A stretch of 64,000 nt of DNA from Pseudomonadota bacterium (GTDB lineage: Bacteria > Desulfobacterota > Binatia > Binatales > Binataceae). Position 1 is the first letter of the stretch. Each line of letters starts with the position of its first letter. Position numbers and translations under genes: made by a program. Below are positions 28,612 to 37,893 of this stretch, piece after piece. The stretch is from contig JAJPKP010000040.1 of assembly GCA_021323675.1 (NCBI GenBank), positions 1-64,000 on the forward strand, in the 5' to 3' direction. Below the pieces are notes generated by a model, which did no database searches, was not told the DNA's origin, and was given only the letters and a program-made list of their open reading frames with translations.

Positions 28612-31367
28612 ATAGTGTCACCGTCGATTCGGCGGCCAGGCCGGAGCCGGTGGCGAGCCTGAGTGAAGTTACGCAGTGCTATGGCAAGGCGATCGCGCTC
28701 GATGGTATCGAGATCAATTTCCCCGCGCAGAAAATGATTGGGCTGATAGGTCCCGATGGAGTTGGCAAATCCACTCTATTGGGCATTATCGCCGGCGTTC
28801 GACGAATTCAGACCGGCAGAGTGACGGTGCTGGGTGGCGACATCGCAGACGCGCGTTTTCGCAATTCCGTATCCTCGCGCATCGCATACCTGCCTCAAGG
28901 ACTGGGCAAAAATCTTTATCCCACTCTTTCGATATTTGAGAACGTCGATTTCTTCGGACGCCTGTTCGGTCAGTCGCGCGAGGAGCGAGAATGGCGCATA
29001 AACGAGCTGCTCGCGAGCACAGACCTTACTCCCTTTCGAGATCGTCCGGCGGGCAAACTGTCCGGCGGAATGAAACAGAAGCTCGGCCTGTGCTGTTCCC
29101 TCATTCATGATCCCGATCTTCTGATTCTCGACGAGCCCACCACCGGCGTTGACCCGCTGGCTCGCAGGCAGTTCTGGGAACTGATCGATCGCATCCGCGG
29201 GCGGCGTCCGGAAATGAGTGTGCTGGTTGCTACCGCATATATGGATGAGGCGGAACGCTTCGAGTGGCTCGTGGCGATGAACGCCGGCAAAGTGCTCGCC
29301 ACCGGAAGTTCGCAGGAGCTTAAGGACGACACCGGGGAAAAGACGCTCGAACGCGCATTCATTCAACTGCTGCCCGAAGAATCGCGCCGAGGTCACAAGG
29401 AACCTGAAATTTCACCCTGGCAATCGAAAGGCGGTGCGCCCGCGATCGAGGCGCACGGTCTCACGCAGAGATTTGGCACATTTACCGCAGTTGATCACGT
29501 GAGCTTCCGCATCGAGCGGGGTGAGATCTTCGGCTTCCTCGGCTCCAACGGATGCGGCAAGACCACCACCATGAAAATGCTCACTGGTCTTCTGCCGCCT
29601 ACTGAGGGAAGCGCGCTGCTGTTCGGAAAAACCGTCAAGGGAGGAGATGTAGAGTCGCGCCGGCGCGTGGGATTCATGTCGCAGGCGTTCTCTCTCTATA
29701 CCGAGCTTACTGTCCGCCAGAATCTGCTGCTTCACGCCCGTCTATTCGACATACCGGAAGACCTCGGCAGGAAGCGGGTTGCTGAGTTGCTTACGGGTTT
29801 CAAGCTTGAATCGGTGGCGGATACGCTTGCCGAAGCCCTGCCGCTCGGTATCCGCCAGCGCCTTTCGCTCGCGGTCGCGGTTATCCACGAGCCGGAGATG
29901 CTGATACTCGATGAGCCCACCTCGGGTGTGGACCCGGTCGCGCGAGACGGATTCTGGGAATTGCTGATTCGGCTCTCGCGCGAGAACGGCGTTACCATCT
30001 TCCTTTCCACGCATTTTATGAACGAGGCCGAGCGGTGCGATCGGATGTCAATGATGCATGCGGGAAGAGTGCTGGCGCAGGGGCCGCCGGCGGAGTTGGT
30101 GAGGGAGAGGAAAGCGCGCAATCTCGAAGACGCCTTCATTGGATACCTGGAAGAAGCCGCCGAGAGGGTACAGGTTGAATCTCCGCCGAGGCAGCCTGCG
30201 GAGATCGCGGCACCCGTCGCGCATTCGGGTGAGGAGCCCAAAGCGTTCAGCGTCGCTCGAATCTGGGCCTTCGCTCGTCGCGAGGCGGTCGAATTGCAAC
30301 ATGACACGGTTCGGCTCGCCTTCGCGGTTCTGGGTCCGGTTCTGCTGATGATAGTGTTTGGTTATGGCATTTCACTTGATATTGATCATCTGACTCTGGC
30401 GGTCCTGGACGCCGACGAAACGCCTGCGAGTCGCTACTATGTCGATGGCTACCGCGGGTCCATCTATTTCGCGGAACACCAGCCCATCCGCAACTATGAT
30501 CAACTTGATCGCCGTTTGCGCGACGGTGAGCTCCGTATTGCGCTCGAGCTGCCAACCGCGTTTCAGCGCGATCTGGAGAGAGGCCGACAACCGCAGATAA
30601 GCGTCTTCCTGGACGCCGCGGTTCCGTTCCGTGCCGAGACCGCTCGCGGATATGTGGAAAGTGTTCACGAGCGCTATCTTCGGCAACTGCGTGCCTCGAA
30701 AGGGCTTCCTCCAGCGGTTCAACCGGTGAAGATTGAGGCCCGGGCTCTTTTCAATCAGGCCTTCAAAAGCGTGTACGCGCTGGTGCCTGGCGACATCATG
30801 CTCCTCCTAATCCTGATTCCGAGCATGTTGACGGCGTTGAGCGTCGTTCGGGAAAAGGAGCTCGGGTCGATTGCCAACTTTTACGCGGCGCCCGCGAGCA
30901 GGCTCGAGTTTCTCGCCGGCAAACAGTTGCCTTACATTGGAGTCGCGCTGATTCAGTTCGCCACGCTGACCGGGCTTGCGGTGTTTTTGTTCCAGGTTCC
31001 ACTGAAAGGCAGCGTGGGCGCACTGCTGCTCGGCGGGGTTATCTACGTATTGGCCAGCACGGGATTCGGCCTGCTGATATCCGTGTTTGCGCCGACCCAG
31101 ACAGCGGCGATCTTTGCCGCCGCGATAATAACCATTCTTCCGGCAGTCCAGTTTTCCGGAATGTTCGTTCCGGTCTCTTCGCTGACGGGCGGAGCATGGT
31201 TCGCGGCGAGAATTTTCCCGAGCACCTATTTCCAGGCGATCAGCGTCGGGGCATTTACCAAGGCGCTGACCCTCGCATCGCTATGGCGCGATGTCGTGGC
31301 GTTGGCGGTTCTCGCACTGATCTACTTCGCCGTCTCGGTAACGTTGCTGCACAAGCAGGAAGACTAA
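28608..31367 (+). CDS. rbbA: RbbA-like fused ABC transporter (two ATPase domains + ABC-2 permease)
   Basis: A protein of 919 residues with the unusual RbbA order. ABC domain 1 has Walker A GPDGVGKS at 48-55, signature LSGGMKQ and Walker B LLILDEPTTGVDP. ABC domain 2 has Walker A GSNGCGKT near 312-319 and LILDEPTSGVDP. A permease with about six membrane helices follows after residue 555. The second signature reads LPLGIRQ, as I recall for E. coli RbbA, so that site may be degenerate in the whole family. E. coli RbbA has been linked to ribosomes; the context here indicates an exporter. Confidence 0.93.
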   Translation: MNSVTVDSAARPEPVASLSEVTQCYGKAIALDGIEINFPAQKMIGLIGPDGVGKSTLLGIIAGVRRIQTGRVTVLGGDIADARFRNSVSSRIAYLPQGLGKNLYPTLSIFENVDFFGRLFGQSREEREWRINELLASTDLTPFRDRPAGKLSGGMKQKLGLCCSLIHDPDLLILDEPTTGVDPLARRQFWELIDRIRGRRPEMSVLVATAYMDEAERFEWLVAMNAGKVLATGSSQELKDDTGEKTLERAFIQLLPEESRRGHKEPEISPWQSKGGAPAIEAHGLTQRFGTFTAVDHVSFRIERGEIFGFLGSNGCGKTTTMKMLTGLLPPTEGSALLFGKTVKGGDVESRRRVGFMSQAFSLYTELTVRQNLLLHARLFDIPEDLGRKRVAELLTGFKLESVADTLAEALPLGIRQRLSLAVAVIHEPEMLILDEPTSGVDPVARDGFWELLIRLSRENGVTIFLSTHFMNEAERCDRMSMMHAGRVLAQGPPAELVRERKARNLEDAFIGYLEEAAERVQVESPPRQPAEIAAPVAHSGEEPKAFSVARIWAFARREAVELQHDTVRLAFAVLGPVLLMIVFGYGISLDIDHLTLAVLDADETPASRYYVDGYRGSIYFAEHQPIRNYDQLDRRLRDGELRIALELPTAFQRDLERGRQPQISVFLDAAVPFRAETARGYVESVHERYLRQLRASKGLPPAVQPVKIEARALFNQAFKSVYALVPGDIMLLLILIPSMLTALSVVREKELGSIANFYAAPASRLEFLAGKQLPYIGVALIQFATLTGLAVFLFQVPLKGSVGALLLGGVIYVLASTGFGLLISVFAPTQTAAIFAAAIITILPAVQFSGMFVPVSSLTGGAWFAARIFPSTYFQAISVGAFTKALTLASLWRDVVALAVLALIYFAVSVTLLHKQED

Positions 31368-31374
31368 GAGGGGC

Positions 31375-32502
31375 ATGCGCTACGCCCGCCATATTTTTCA
31401 GTTGGGAATCAAGGAGTTGTTGAGCCTTGCGCGCGATCCGGTCCTGCTCTTTCTGATCCTCTATTCCTTTACGTTCTCGGTGTACACGCCTTCGAAAAGC
31501 GCGGTGATGGATGTGGTGAACGCCTCGATCGCGGTGGTGGACGAAGACAACTCGCCCATCTCGCGAAAAATTCGAGATTCATTTCTCCCGCCATTGTTTC
31601 TGCGGCCCGCGGTCCTGCCCTTCAGCGACATCAATCGGGCGATGAACGAGGGCGAATATACGTTCATCGTAGATATTCCACCCAAGTTTCAACACGACCT
31701 GACTAAAGGTGCAACGCCGACGATAGAAGTAATCACCGACGCGACGGCGATGAGCCAGGCTGGCCGAGGACCATCCTACATTCAGAACATCATCATGAAC
31801 GAGGTCAGGCAGTTTCGAGCTTATCGCGGCCAGCCGCAGGAGCGACCGCTGGTTCGACTGGTAACGCGAGCCCGCTTCAATCCGAACATGCAGCAGGGGT
31901 GGTTCGTGGCGATCAACCAGATCATCAACAATATTTCCGTGCTCGCAATCTTCCTGACCGGCGCCGCGGTCCTTCGCGAGCGGGAGCACGGAACCATCGA
32001 GCACCTGCTGGTGATGCCGCTTCGTCCCGCGGAGTTGATGTTCTCGAAGATCTGGGCAAATGGCCTGGTAGTGATTCTGGCGGCGATGGCCTCCATGTAT
32101 CTGGTGGTCAAGGGCGCAATCGGCGTGCCTGTGGCAGGATCGATGCGGCTCTTTCTCGGAGGGCTGATTGTGTACCTGTTTTCGGTAACGGCGCTGGGAA
32201 TCATGCTCGCGACCGTGGTTCGGTCGATGCCGCAATTCGGACTCCTGGCCTTTCCTGTCTTCATTGCAATGAGTCTGCTGTCGGGCGGCCAGACTCCGCT
32301 CGAAAGCATGCCGGCGTGGCTCCAGCGAGTGATGCAGTTCGTTCCATCCACCCATTTTGTCAGCTTTTCGCAGGCGGTGCTCTTTCGCAACGCCAGCCCG
32401 GCGATGGTGTGGCCGAGCGTGACGAAGATGTTTTTGATCGGTTGCGCGTACACGGTCTACACGCTTTCGCGATTCAGGAAGATGCTTGCGGCGATTCAAT
32501 GA
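31375..32502 (+). CDS. ABC-2 type permease (YhhJ-like)
   Basis: A membrane protein of 375 residues: one N-terminal helix (about 20-38), a large periplasmic loop, then five or six helices from residue 175 onward, with the ABC-2 signature LREREHGTIEHLLVMPLRPAELMFSKIWANGL. It starts eight bases after rbbA and is the third gene of the yhiI-rbbA-yhhJ set. It probably pairs with the permease half of the RbbA-like protein. Substrate unknown. Confidence 0.9.
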   Translation: MRYARHIFQLGIKELLSLARDPVLLFLILYSFTFSVYTPSKSAVMDVVNASIAVVDEDNSPISRKIRDSFLPPLFLRPAVLPFSDINRAMNEGEYTFIVDIPPKFQHDLTKGATPTIEVITDATAMSQAGRGPSYIQNIIMNEVRQFRAYRGQPQERPLVRLVTRARFNPNMQQGWFVAINQIINNISVLAIFLTGAAVLREREHGTIEHLLVMPLRPAELMFSKIWANGLVVILAAMASMYLVVKGAIGVPVAGSMRLFLGGLIVYLFSVTALGIMLATVVRSMPQFGLLAFPVFIAMSLLSGGQTPLESMPAWLQRVMQFVPSTHFVSFSQAVLFRNASPAMVWPSVTKMFLIGCAYTVYTLSRFRKMLAAIQ

Positions 32503-32512
32503 GGCGACTGGA

Positions 32513-34003
32513 GTGAGGCGGCGCACGGTTACATCGAAAGCCGGTGTTACGTTGATGGCCGGGATCGTGTTGGCGATGTCGGTTGCGGGATGCGCTCCCA
32601 CCTCTGAACCGCAGGGGATCTGGGGGAAAATGTGGAGACTCGAAGTCGGACCGGACTACAAGCGTCCACAGGTCACGCCAGTGAGCGAGTTTCGCTCAGA
32701 GGTGGGGCCAAAAGAGGCTGCGTCACTCGCCGATCTCCCTTGGTGGAACGTGTTCAAGGATCAGTCGCTGGATTCGCTAATCGCGGCCGCGCTTTCCCAT
32801 AACTATGATCTTCAGACAGCGACGGCTCGCGTGGAGCAGGCGCGTGCGCTGGTGTGGGTTGCCGCGTCGCCGCTGTATCCCCAACTCGGCTACGAGGGAT
32901 TTGCCGGACGCGAGAAGACATTCATTCCGATCGAAGGTGCGGGCGGGAATATCACTTTCAATGCATTCGCGGGACTATTCAGTGCTGTGTGGGAGCTCGA
33001 CGTCTGGGGCCGCATCCGGCGCTCCACCGAAGCCGCGCGAGCCGAACTGTTTGCGCAGGAGGACGTGCGCCGCGGAATAATGCTCACCTTGGTGAGCGAC
33101 GTGGCGGCAGCCTATTTCAGGCTGTTGGAACTCGACCGCGAGCTGGCGATCGCTCAAGAAAGCTCCCAGGTTTACAAACAGACGCTCGAGCTTTTCACCG
33201 ACCGCTTTCGCCTGGGGAAGGACAGCAAGTTGCCGGTATCGCGCGCGGAGGCGAACTACCAGGCTAGCCTCGCGGATATCGCTCGAGTTCGGCGCGAGAT
33301 CACCCAGGAAGAAAATGCAATCAGCGTTCTGCTGGGACAATATCCTGAGCCGATCCGCAGAGGACTCGATCTCAGCTCGCAGTCGCCTCCGATAACGCCG
33401 GTCGGTCTTACCACCGATCTCGCTGAGCGTCGCCCCGATATCATGCAGGCTGAGCAGAACATGATCGGAGCCAATGCCGAGATCGGCGTCGCAGTTGCGA
33501 ACTTTTTTCCGCGAATCGGAGTGTCCGCTCTCTATGGCGGTCAGAGCCCGGAAATTGGAGATGTCGTCAACGGCAGCTTCAGCATCTGGAACATAATCGG
33601 CGATATCTCGGGCCCGCTGTTCCAGGGTGGTCGCCTGGTGGAAAGCTACTACGCACAACAAGCCTATTGGGACAGCACCATAGCCCAGTACAAGCAGACC
33701 GTCCTGGTGGCCTTTCGTGAAGTGTCGGATGCACTGACAGCGCAGCAGACGCTGGTCGTGCAGCGCGCGGCACTTGAGGGGCGCGTCCGATCTTTGAAGG
33801 AATCGGTGGAGCTCTCGCTCCTCAGGTACAACGCGGGAAGAGCGAGTTATTTCGAGGTGCTGGAAGCGGAGCAATTGCTGTTCCCAGCTCAAGTCACTCT
33901 CGCGCAAACCGAGCGCGACCAGCTTCTAGCCGTGGTGGACCTTTATAAGGCGCTGGGCGGCGGGTGGAACTTGACCGATGAACAGTGGATGGCGGCCCGC
34001 TAA
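32513..34003 (+). CDS. NodT/TolC-family outer-membrane efflux lipoprotein
   Basis: A protein of 496 residues. The signal peptide ends in the lipobox SVAG-C, so it is likely a lipoprotein. The body has the two TolC repeats: VGPDYKRPQV, WWNVFKDQSLDSLIAAAL, LYPQLGYEGFAGREK, LTTDLAERRPDIMQAEQNMIGANAEIGVAVANFFPRI and a GGRLVESYYAQQA region. The start is GTG 32513; TTG 32486 would overlap the permease gene. It completes a tripartite exporter with the three preceding genes. Confidence 0.9.
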   Translation: MRRRTVTSKAGVTLMAGIVLAMSVAGCAPTSEPQGIWGKMWRLEVGPDYKRPQVTPVSEFRSEVGPKEAASLADLPWWNVFKDQSLDSLIAAALSHNYDLQTATARVEQARALVWVAASPLYPQLGYEGFAGREKTFIPIEGAGGNITFNAFAGLFSAVWELDVWGRIRRSTEAARAELFAQEDVRRGIMLTLVSDVAAAYFRLLELDRELAIAQESSQVYKQTLELFTDRFRLGKDSKLPVSRAEANYQASLADIARVRREITQEENAISVLLGQYPEPIRRGLDLSSQSPPITPVGLTTDLAERRPDIMQAEQNMIGANAEIGVAVANFFPRIGVSALYGGQSPEIGDVVNGSFSIWNIIGDISGPLFQGGRLVESYYAQQAYWDSTIAQYKQTVLVAFREVSDALTAQQTLVVQRAALEGRVRSLKESVELSLLRYNAGRASYFEVLEAEQLLFPAQVTLAQTERDQLLAVVDLYKALGGGWNLTDEQWMAAR

Positions 34004-34023
34004 CCGGCAAAGAGAGAAACCTA

Positions 34024-34863
34024 ATGGCCAAGTCTGTGACGAAACCTACGACGAAACCGGCAGCGGGCGTTGCGAAGGGCAAAGCTCCAAAGCTCTCGCG
34101 CAACGAGTTCGAAAAGCAACTCGCCAGGCTCCAGGCTGAACTCGTTAAAGTGCAGCTATGGGTGAAGCACGCCGGGCTCAAGGTCGTCGTGATCTTCGAA
34201 GGCCGCGATGCTGCAGGCAAGGGCGGCGTGATCAAGCGAATCACTGAAAGGGTGAGCCCCAGAGTCTTTCGGGTGGTAGCGCTGCCCGCACCGACCGAAC
34301 GCGAGAAATCCCAGATGTACGTTCAACGCTATCTTCCCCACCTCCCCGCCGCGGGTGAAATAGTGCTTTTCGACCGCAGTTGGTACAACCGCGCGGGTGT
34401 CGAACGGGTAATGGGTTTTTGCAGTCAGGAAGACGCTACCAGGTTCCTGCAGCTATGCCCCGCATGGGAGCAAGCGATGGTGCAATCCGGGATCATCCTG
34501 ATCAAGTACTGGTTCGAGATAAGCCAGAAGGAACAGAGCCGGCGCTTTCTCTCCCGTATCAATGACGGTCGAAAGATCTGGAAGCTCAGCCCTATGGACC
34601 TCGAGTCCCACCGGCGCTGGTACGACTACTCGCGCGCGCGAGACGAGATGCTGGCCGCCACGGATACGTCATTTGCACCCTGGTTTATCGTAAGCGGTGA
34701 CGACAAACGAAGGGCGCGATTAAACTGCATTGCTCACATGCTAAGCGTGATTCCGTACAAGGAGATCGAACGTGAGCCCGTGAAGCTTCCAAAAAGACAG
34801 AAGCCGCATGGGTATGTGGAACCGAAGAATCGACGGTACAACCTGGTGCCCGAGGCATTTTGA
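34024..34863 (+). CDS. ppk2: Polyphosphate kinase 2 (PPK2)
   Basis: A protein of 279 residues, the size of one-domain PPK2. Walker A GRDAAGKGG lies at 60-68 and the lid motif FDRSWYNR at 116-123, followed by AGVERVMGF and KYWFEISQKEQSRRF. PPK2 transfers phosphate between polyphosphate and nucleotides, usually to make GTP or ATP under energy shortage. The start is ATG 34024; an in-frame upstream start overlaps the efflux gene. It follows that gene by 20 bases, so it is probably the last gene of the exporter operon. Confidence 0.95.
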   Translation: MAKSVTKPTTKPAAGVAKGKAPKLSRNEFEKQLARLQAELVKVQLWVKHAGLKVVVIFEGRDAAGKGGVIKRITERVSPRVFRVVALPAPTEREKSQMYVQRYLPHLPAAGEIVLFDRSWYNRAGVERVMGFCSQEDATRFLQLCPAWEQAMVQSGIILIKYWFEISQKEQSRRFLSRINDGRKIWKLSPMDLESHRRWYDYSRARDEMLAATDTSFAPWFIVSGDDKRRARLNCIAHMLSVIPYKEIEREPVKLPKRQKPHGYVEPKNRRYNLVPEAF

Positions 34864-34913
34864 GAAAGACGAATAATTGTGAACCTCGCTGTCGCAACGT
34901 GAGAAGAGAAGGC

Positions 34914-34991
34914 ATGCGCAGAGAACGACTGATTATATTGCTAATGGTCGCGGCGTTCTGTCTTGGATTGATTGCGTTCGCGTGGATCTAA
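34914..34991 (+). CDS. Possible 25-residue membrane peptide
   Basis: A short frame: a basic start (MRRER) then one hydrophobic helix (LIILLMVAAFCLGLIAFAWI). GAGAAGAGAAGG lies directly upstream, rather close to the ATG for a good ribosome-binding site. It sits in the 265-base gap after ppk2. The composition is typical of small membrane proteins, but a frame this short can arise by chance. Confidence 0.3.
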   Translation: MRRERLIILLMVAAFCLGLIAFAWI

Positions 34992-35128
34992 GCGGGTGCA
35001 TCCGCGCCGGCGTATGGAATACGCGCGCGTTTGCGGCACGAGCAGACGCACCGCACTCTGAAGTGCGCTATGAGCTCGATGACTCATCGGGTCGTTGCAA
35101 TTGGCGACGTGGAGCGCGTCGGCTCAAC

Positions 35129-35998
35129 TCACCAAGTCCACTGCCTGAATTGGGGGAAACCAACCGTAAGTCCGAAGTTGATGGTGGTCTGCGAGGTTAC
35201 CGGCGCGAATTGACGATAAGCGGTCCATTGGCCGGTCACAAAGACGCTTGACGGCGGCAAGCCCGGCCAAACCAGAGTTCGTCCGATCCCCAGGCTCAGA
35301 GGCAGGGTGGTCGCAGTACGCCGATGCCAGCCAATGTTCCAGTTGGCTTCAGCCGATCGCAGATACCACTTGCCAAACAAGTGCACCGCCAGGATCGGCT
35401 GAACTTGCAGCGTATTCAGCGGAGGTCTGTGCGGTGAGGTGTAAGCAAAAGAGACTGGGTTCTGGACGATACAGCCGATCAGAAGACCGGGTATTTTCGT
35501 CCAGATTGCTCCAACGGCGGGGCCGACCTGCCATGCGCCCTGTCCGGCGCTGGCCGACGTCGCGGTTGGAAACACAAACGTAGGGCCAACACCAACCAGG
35601 AATCCTGTTTCCCTCGGTATCCACGACACCACCGCCAGGTCGAATAATGCCAGGTCACCGAACTCGGTTCGGCTGCCGCCTCGGGAACTGGGCACCGTCA
35701 GCAGCGCGATGGTGGGCCGAACCAATTGCGCAACCGGCAGCAGGGTATTGGGCGGGACCCGCGGGATGATCGGTCTTACGATGACTTGGTTGGTCTGAAG
35801 GTTCGTTCCGTAGTTGGCCGGCGTATAGCTGTCGCGAACGATGAGCTGGGGCAGAGTGGTGAGCGGGTCCGTGAATTCCTGCTCGAGTTTTTCCTCCTCG
35901 CGCAATGGCACCTGCGCGCAAATATTGCCCGATAGTATGCCTACGATCAGATAGCTGGTCAGCAAAATGATTGGGGCGCTGAACAATCTGATCTTCAA
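35129..35998 (-). CDS. Outer-membrane beta-barrel protein (neuromedin-U-like family)
   Basis: A protein of 289 residues with a signal peptide (residues 1-28). The mature part alternates aromatic and small residues in a barrel pattern: NLQTNQVIVRPIIPRVP, VGVGPTFVFPTATSASAGQGAWQVGPAVGAIWTKIPGLLIGCIVQNPVSFAY, QPILAVHLFGKWYLRSAE, and a C-terminal strand ending in an aromatic residue (QWTW). Databases often name such proteins neuromedin U or transporter; the function is not known. It faces ppk2 from the opposite strand. Confidence 0.75.
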   Translation of the reverse strand: MKIRLFSAPIILLTSYLIVGILSGNICAQVPLREEEKLEQEFTDPLTTLPQLIVRDSYTPANYGTNLQTNQVIVRPIIPRVPPNTLLPVAQLVRPTIALLTVPSSRGGSRTEFGDLALFDLAVVSWIPRETGFLVGVGPTFVFPTATSASAGQGAWQVGPAVGAIWTKIPGLLIGCIVQNPVSFAYTSPHRPPLNTLQVQPILAVHLFGKWYLRSAEANWNIGWHRRTATTLPLSLGIGRTLVWPGLPPSSVFVTGQWTAYRQFAPVTSQTTINFGLTVGFPQFRQWTW

Positions 35999-36271
35999 CG
36001 GTAATCAGGCCTTTGCGTAGCTGGCGCTCTGTAACGGCTCTGTCACTTGCTTTCCACGAAGCCAATTGTCCGAGGCGGTGACGTCCTCGAGCAAGGGTCA
36101 GAAGTGGCCCGTGAACGATCGCGAGGACATCCGGTGCAGCTAACAATCCAATCGGGCCAGGAGCGATCATGCCGCCAGGCAGTGCGGACGAAGGGCAGGG
36201 GGACGGTCAGGAGCAAGCTGCGGTCAGCAGGACCGTAGACAACCTTTCGTTTCATAATCGGAAAGGGACGT

Positions 36272-36907
36272 TCAGGCACTTGATCGCGCATGATTGAATG
36301 CCTCAAGGCGAGACGCGATTGCCCTGCTCAAGATCGCGAGGTCCTGGCTGAGGGCCGCCGAGGCCCCGGTGTCGCCGGGGCCCACCGGAAGGCTGGAGCT
36401 CGTTTCAGAGGCAAAGAGATCCTTGGCGGTCGCGCCGTCTTTGATGATCCATCGTGCGGTAAGATGGGAGAGGCCATCGGAACTGGTATCGAATCGCTGC
36501 ACATCGATCACAATCTGGAAGTCAACGTGCACGTTGCGCGACCACGGGTACTTCTCAACCCGTTGAGTCCCAAGCAGTTGAGTGAGGTTCTCGGTGATCA
36601 CTCGCTCGAAGTTTTTGTCGAGAGGTTCGCCCCAGCGTTTCTCTGCGGACAGGTCGATCTGGTTGGGAGAGGCGAGGGTCACTATTTCAGGCCGCCGGAG
36701 ATAAGCGGGAAAGTATATCGGCCCAACACCAAGGGTTAGCTGCGAGGAACTGGCCGCTGGGACCTGCGTTGCGACAGTAGCGGCATCGTCGGAAATTGGC
36801 GTCAGGATGAAAAACTTGGATCGATCCGGCTGAGGTGCCAGCGGAGAACATCCTGAACCGCACAGGAGAGCGCTCAACGCAAGCATCGTACTGATTATGG
36901 TTTTCAT
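36272..36907 (-). CDS. pqiC: PqiC-type ABC transport auxiliary lipoprotein
   Basis: A lipoprotein of 211 residues: signal peptide ending in lipobox GSG-C near residue 20, then the PqiC/DUF330 pattern FFILTP, LGVGPIYFPAYLRRPEIVTLASPNQI, KRWGEPLDKNFERVITENL, VHVDFQIVIDVQRFD. In PqiABC and related systems this protein sits under the outer membrane and helps lipid passage. It overlaps mlaD as ATGA and is the last gene of the operon. Confidence 0.9.
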   Translation of the reverse strand: MKTIISTMLALSALLCGSGCSPLAPQPDRSKFFILTPISDDAATVATQVPAASSSQLTLGVGPIYFPAYLRRPEIVTLASPNQIDLSAEKRWGEPLDKNFERVITENLTQLLGTQRVEKYPWSRNVHVDFQIVIDVQRFDTSSDGLSHLTARWIIKDGATAKDLFASETSSSLPVGPGDTGASAALSQDLAILSRAIASRLEAFNHARSSA

Positions 36908-37893
36908 GGTGCTGATCGATCCTTTTCGGGCACGTACTTTCCTCGGACCAGTGCGGCGGGGTTTCGTTGCAGGTAGTCGGTAAGGGTGCCTACCGAACGC
37001 GTTGTGTCCGCGAGCGCGTCCAGGGCCTGGTTGAGGTGCACTGACAGCGGCGCGTCCGGTTCGAGCATCGACCGCAACTCGACCAAGGTCTTACTGGTAT
37101 CCTTCATGGTGGCGTTTGCCTGAACCGAGTTGGTTTGCAGGCTTTCCGACAAAGGCACCAGCTTGCCGCTCAACTGGTCCAGCGAAACTCGAAGCGTAGT
37201 GACGGTTTGATTGAAGTTCGGGACCGTGTCCTTGAGAGACGCCATTATCGCCTTCAGATTGGGAGAAGCCGCCAGTTCGCTGACGGCATTTGCCGCGTTG
37301 GTGGCCGAGTTCACCAGGGAGTTGAGGTCGATCTTGTCGAGCTTGGCGAGGGCGTCGGTGGCCTGTTGCTGTATGGCTTCCAACGTGGTGGGGATGGTGG
37401 GAATTTCCCGGAGAGTGCCGCTGTTTGGGATCAGAGAGAGATTGACGGGGGAATTCGGATGGAGATCCAGATCGACGTAGAGCAGACCCGTCAGCAGGCT
37501 CTCGGTCGACAATTGTGCGCGAAGGCCGCGCTCAATCATCGCCTGCGGACCGGTGCCGAGCAGCGCCTGCCCAGTGCCGCCACGTTGCATAATCATCGAG
37601 CGGTCGAGTCCAATGATTACGGGGAGCCTCAAGTCGGTTATGTCCGGGCGCAGGCGGCCCTCCGACGGCGCCAAGGTCAACTTGATCTCTTCGACCGTGC
37701 CGATCTGAACTCCTCTAAACTTGACGGGCGCTCCAAGTCGCAAGCCGTTGACATTGCCCTGGAACATGCAAACGAAACGGACCGGTTTTCTGAACAGCTT
37801 TCCGGAGCCGACGACGACTATCGCCAGCACGATCAATGCGAAGCTTGCGGCCACGAAGCCTCCAATGGCCGCCGAACTGACCCGTTTAGCCAT
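36904..37893 (-). CDS. mlaD: MlaD-family MCE protein
   Basis: A protein of 329 residues with one N-terminal membrane helix (residues 10-29) and a single MCE domain (FVCMFQGNVNGLRLGAPVKFRGVQIGTVEEI, then PVIIGLDRSMI...LRAQLSTESLLTGLLYVDLDL). A long helical tail of about 180 residues follows, suited to forming a periplasmic needle or reaching a partner. It binds phospholipid in the periplasm as the substrate-binding part of a Mla-type ABC system. It overlaps mlaF by eight bases. Confidence 0.92.
   Translation of the reverse strand: MAKRVSSAAIGGFVAASFALIVLAIVVVGSGKLFRKPVRFVCMFQGNVNGLRLGAPVKFRGVQIGTVEEIKLTLAPSEGRLRPDITDLRLPVIIGLDRSMIMQRGGTGQALLGTGPQAMIERGLRAQLSTESLLTGLLYVDLDLHPNSPVNLSLIPNSGTLREIPTIPTTLEAIQQQATDALAKLDKIDLNSLVNSATNAANAVSELAASPNLKAIMASLKDTVPNFNQTVTTLRVSLDQLSGKLVPLSESLQTNSVQANATMKDTSKTLVELRSMLEPDAPLSVHLNQALDALADTTRSVGTLTDYLQRNPAALVRGKYVPEKDRSAP

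Noticed and set aside
31579..32601. A 340-codon minus-strand open frame
   Set aside because: It is antisense to the YhhJ-like permease, rich in R, H and Q, and shows no family features.
37081..37090. A further exact GACCAAGGTC copy
   Set aside because: It lies inside mlaD coding sequence, far from any start, so I treat it as chance or codon-driven rather than a regulatory site.
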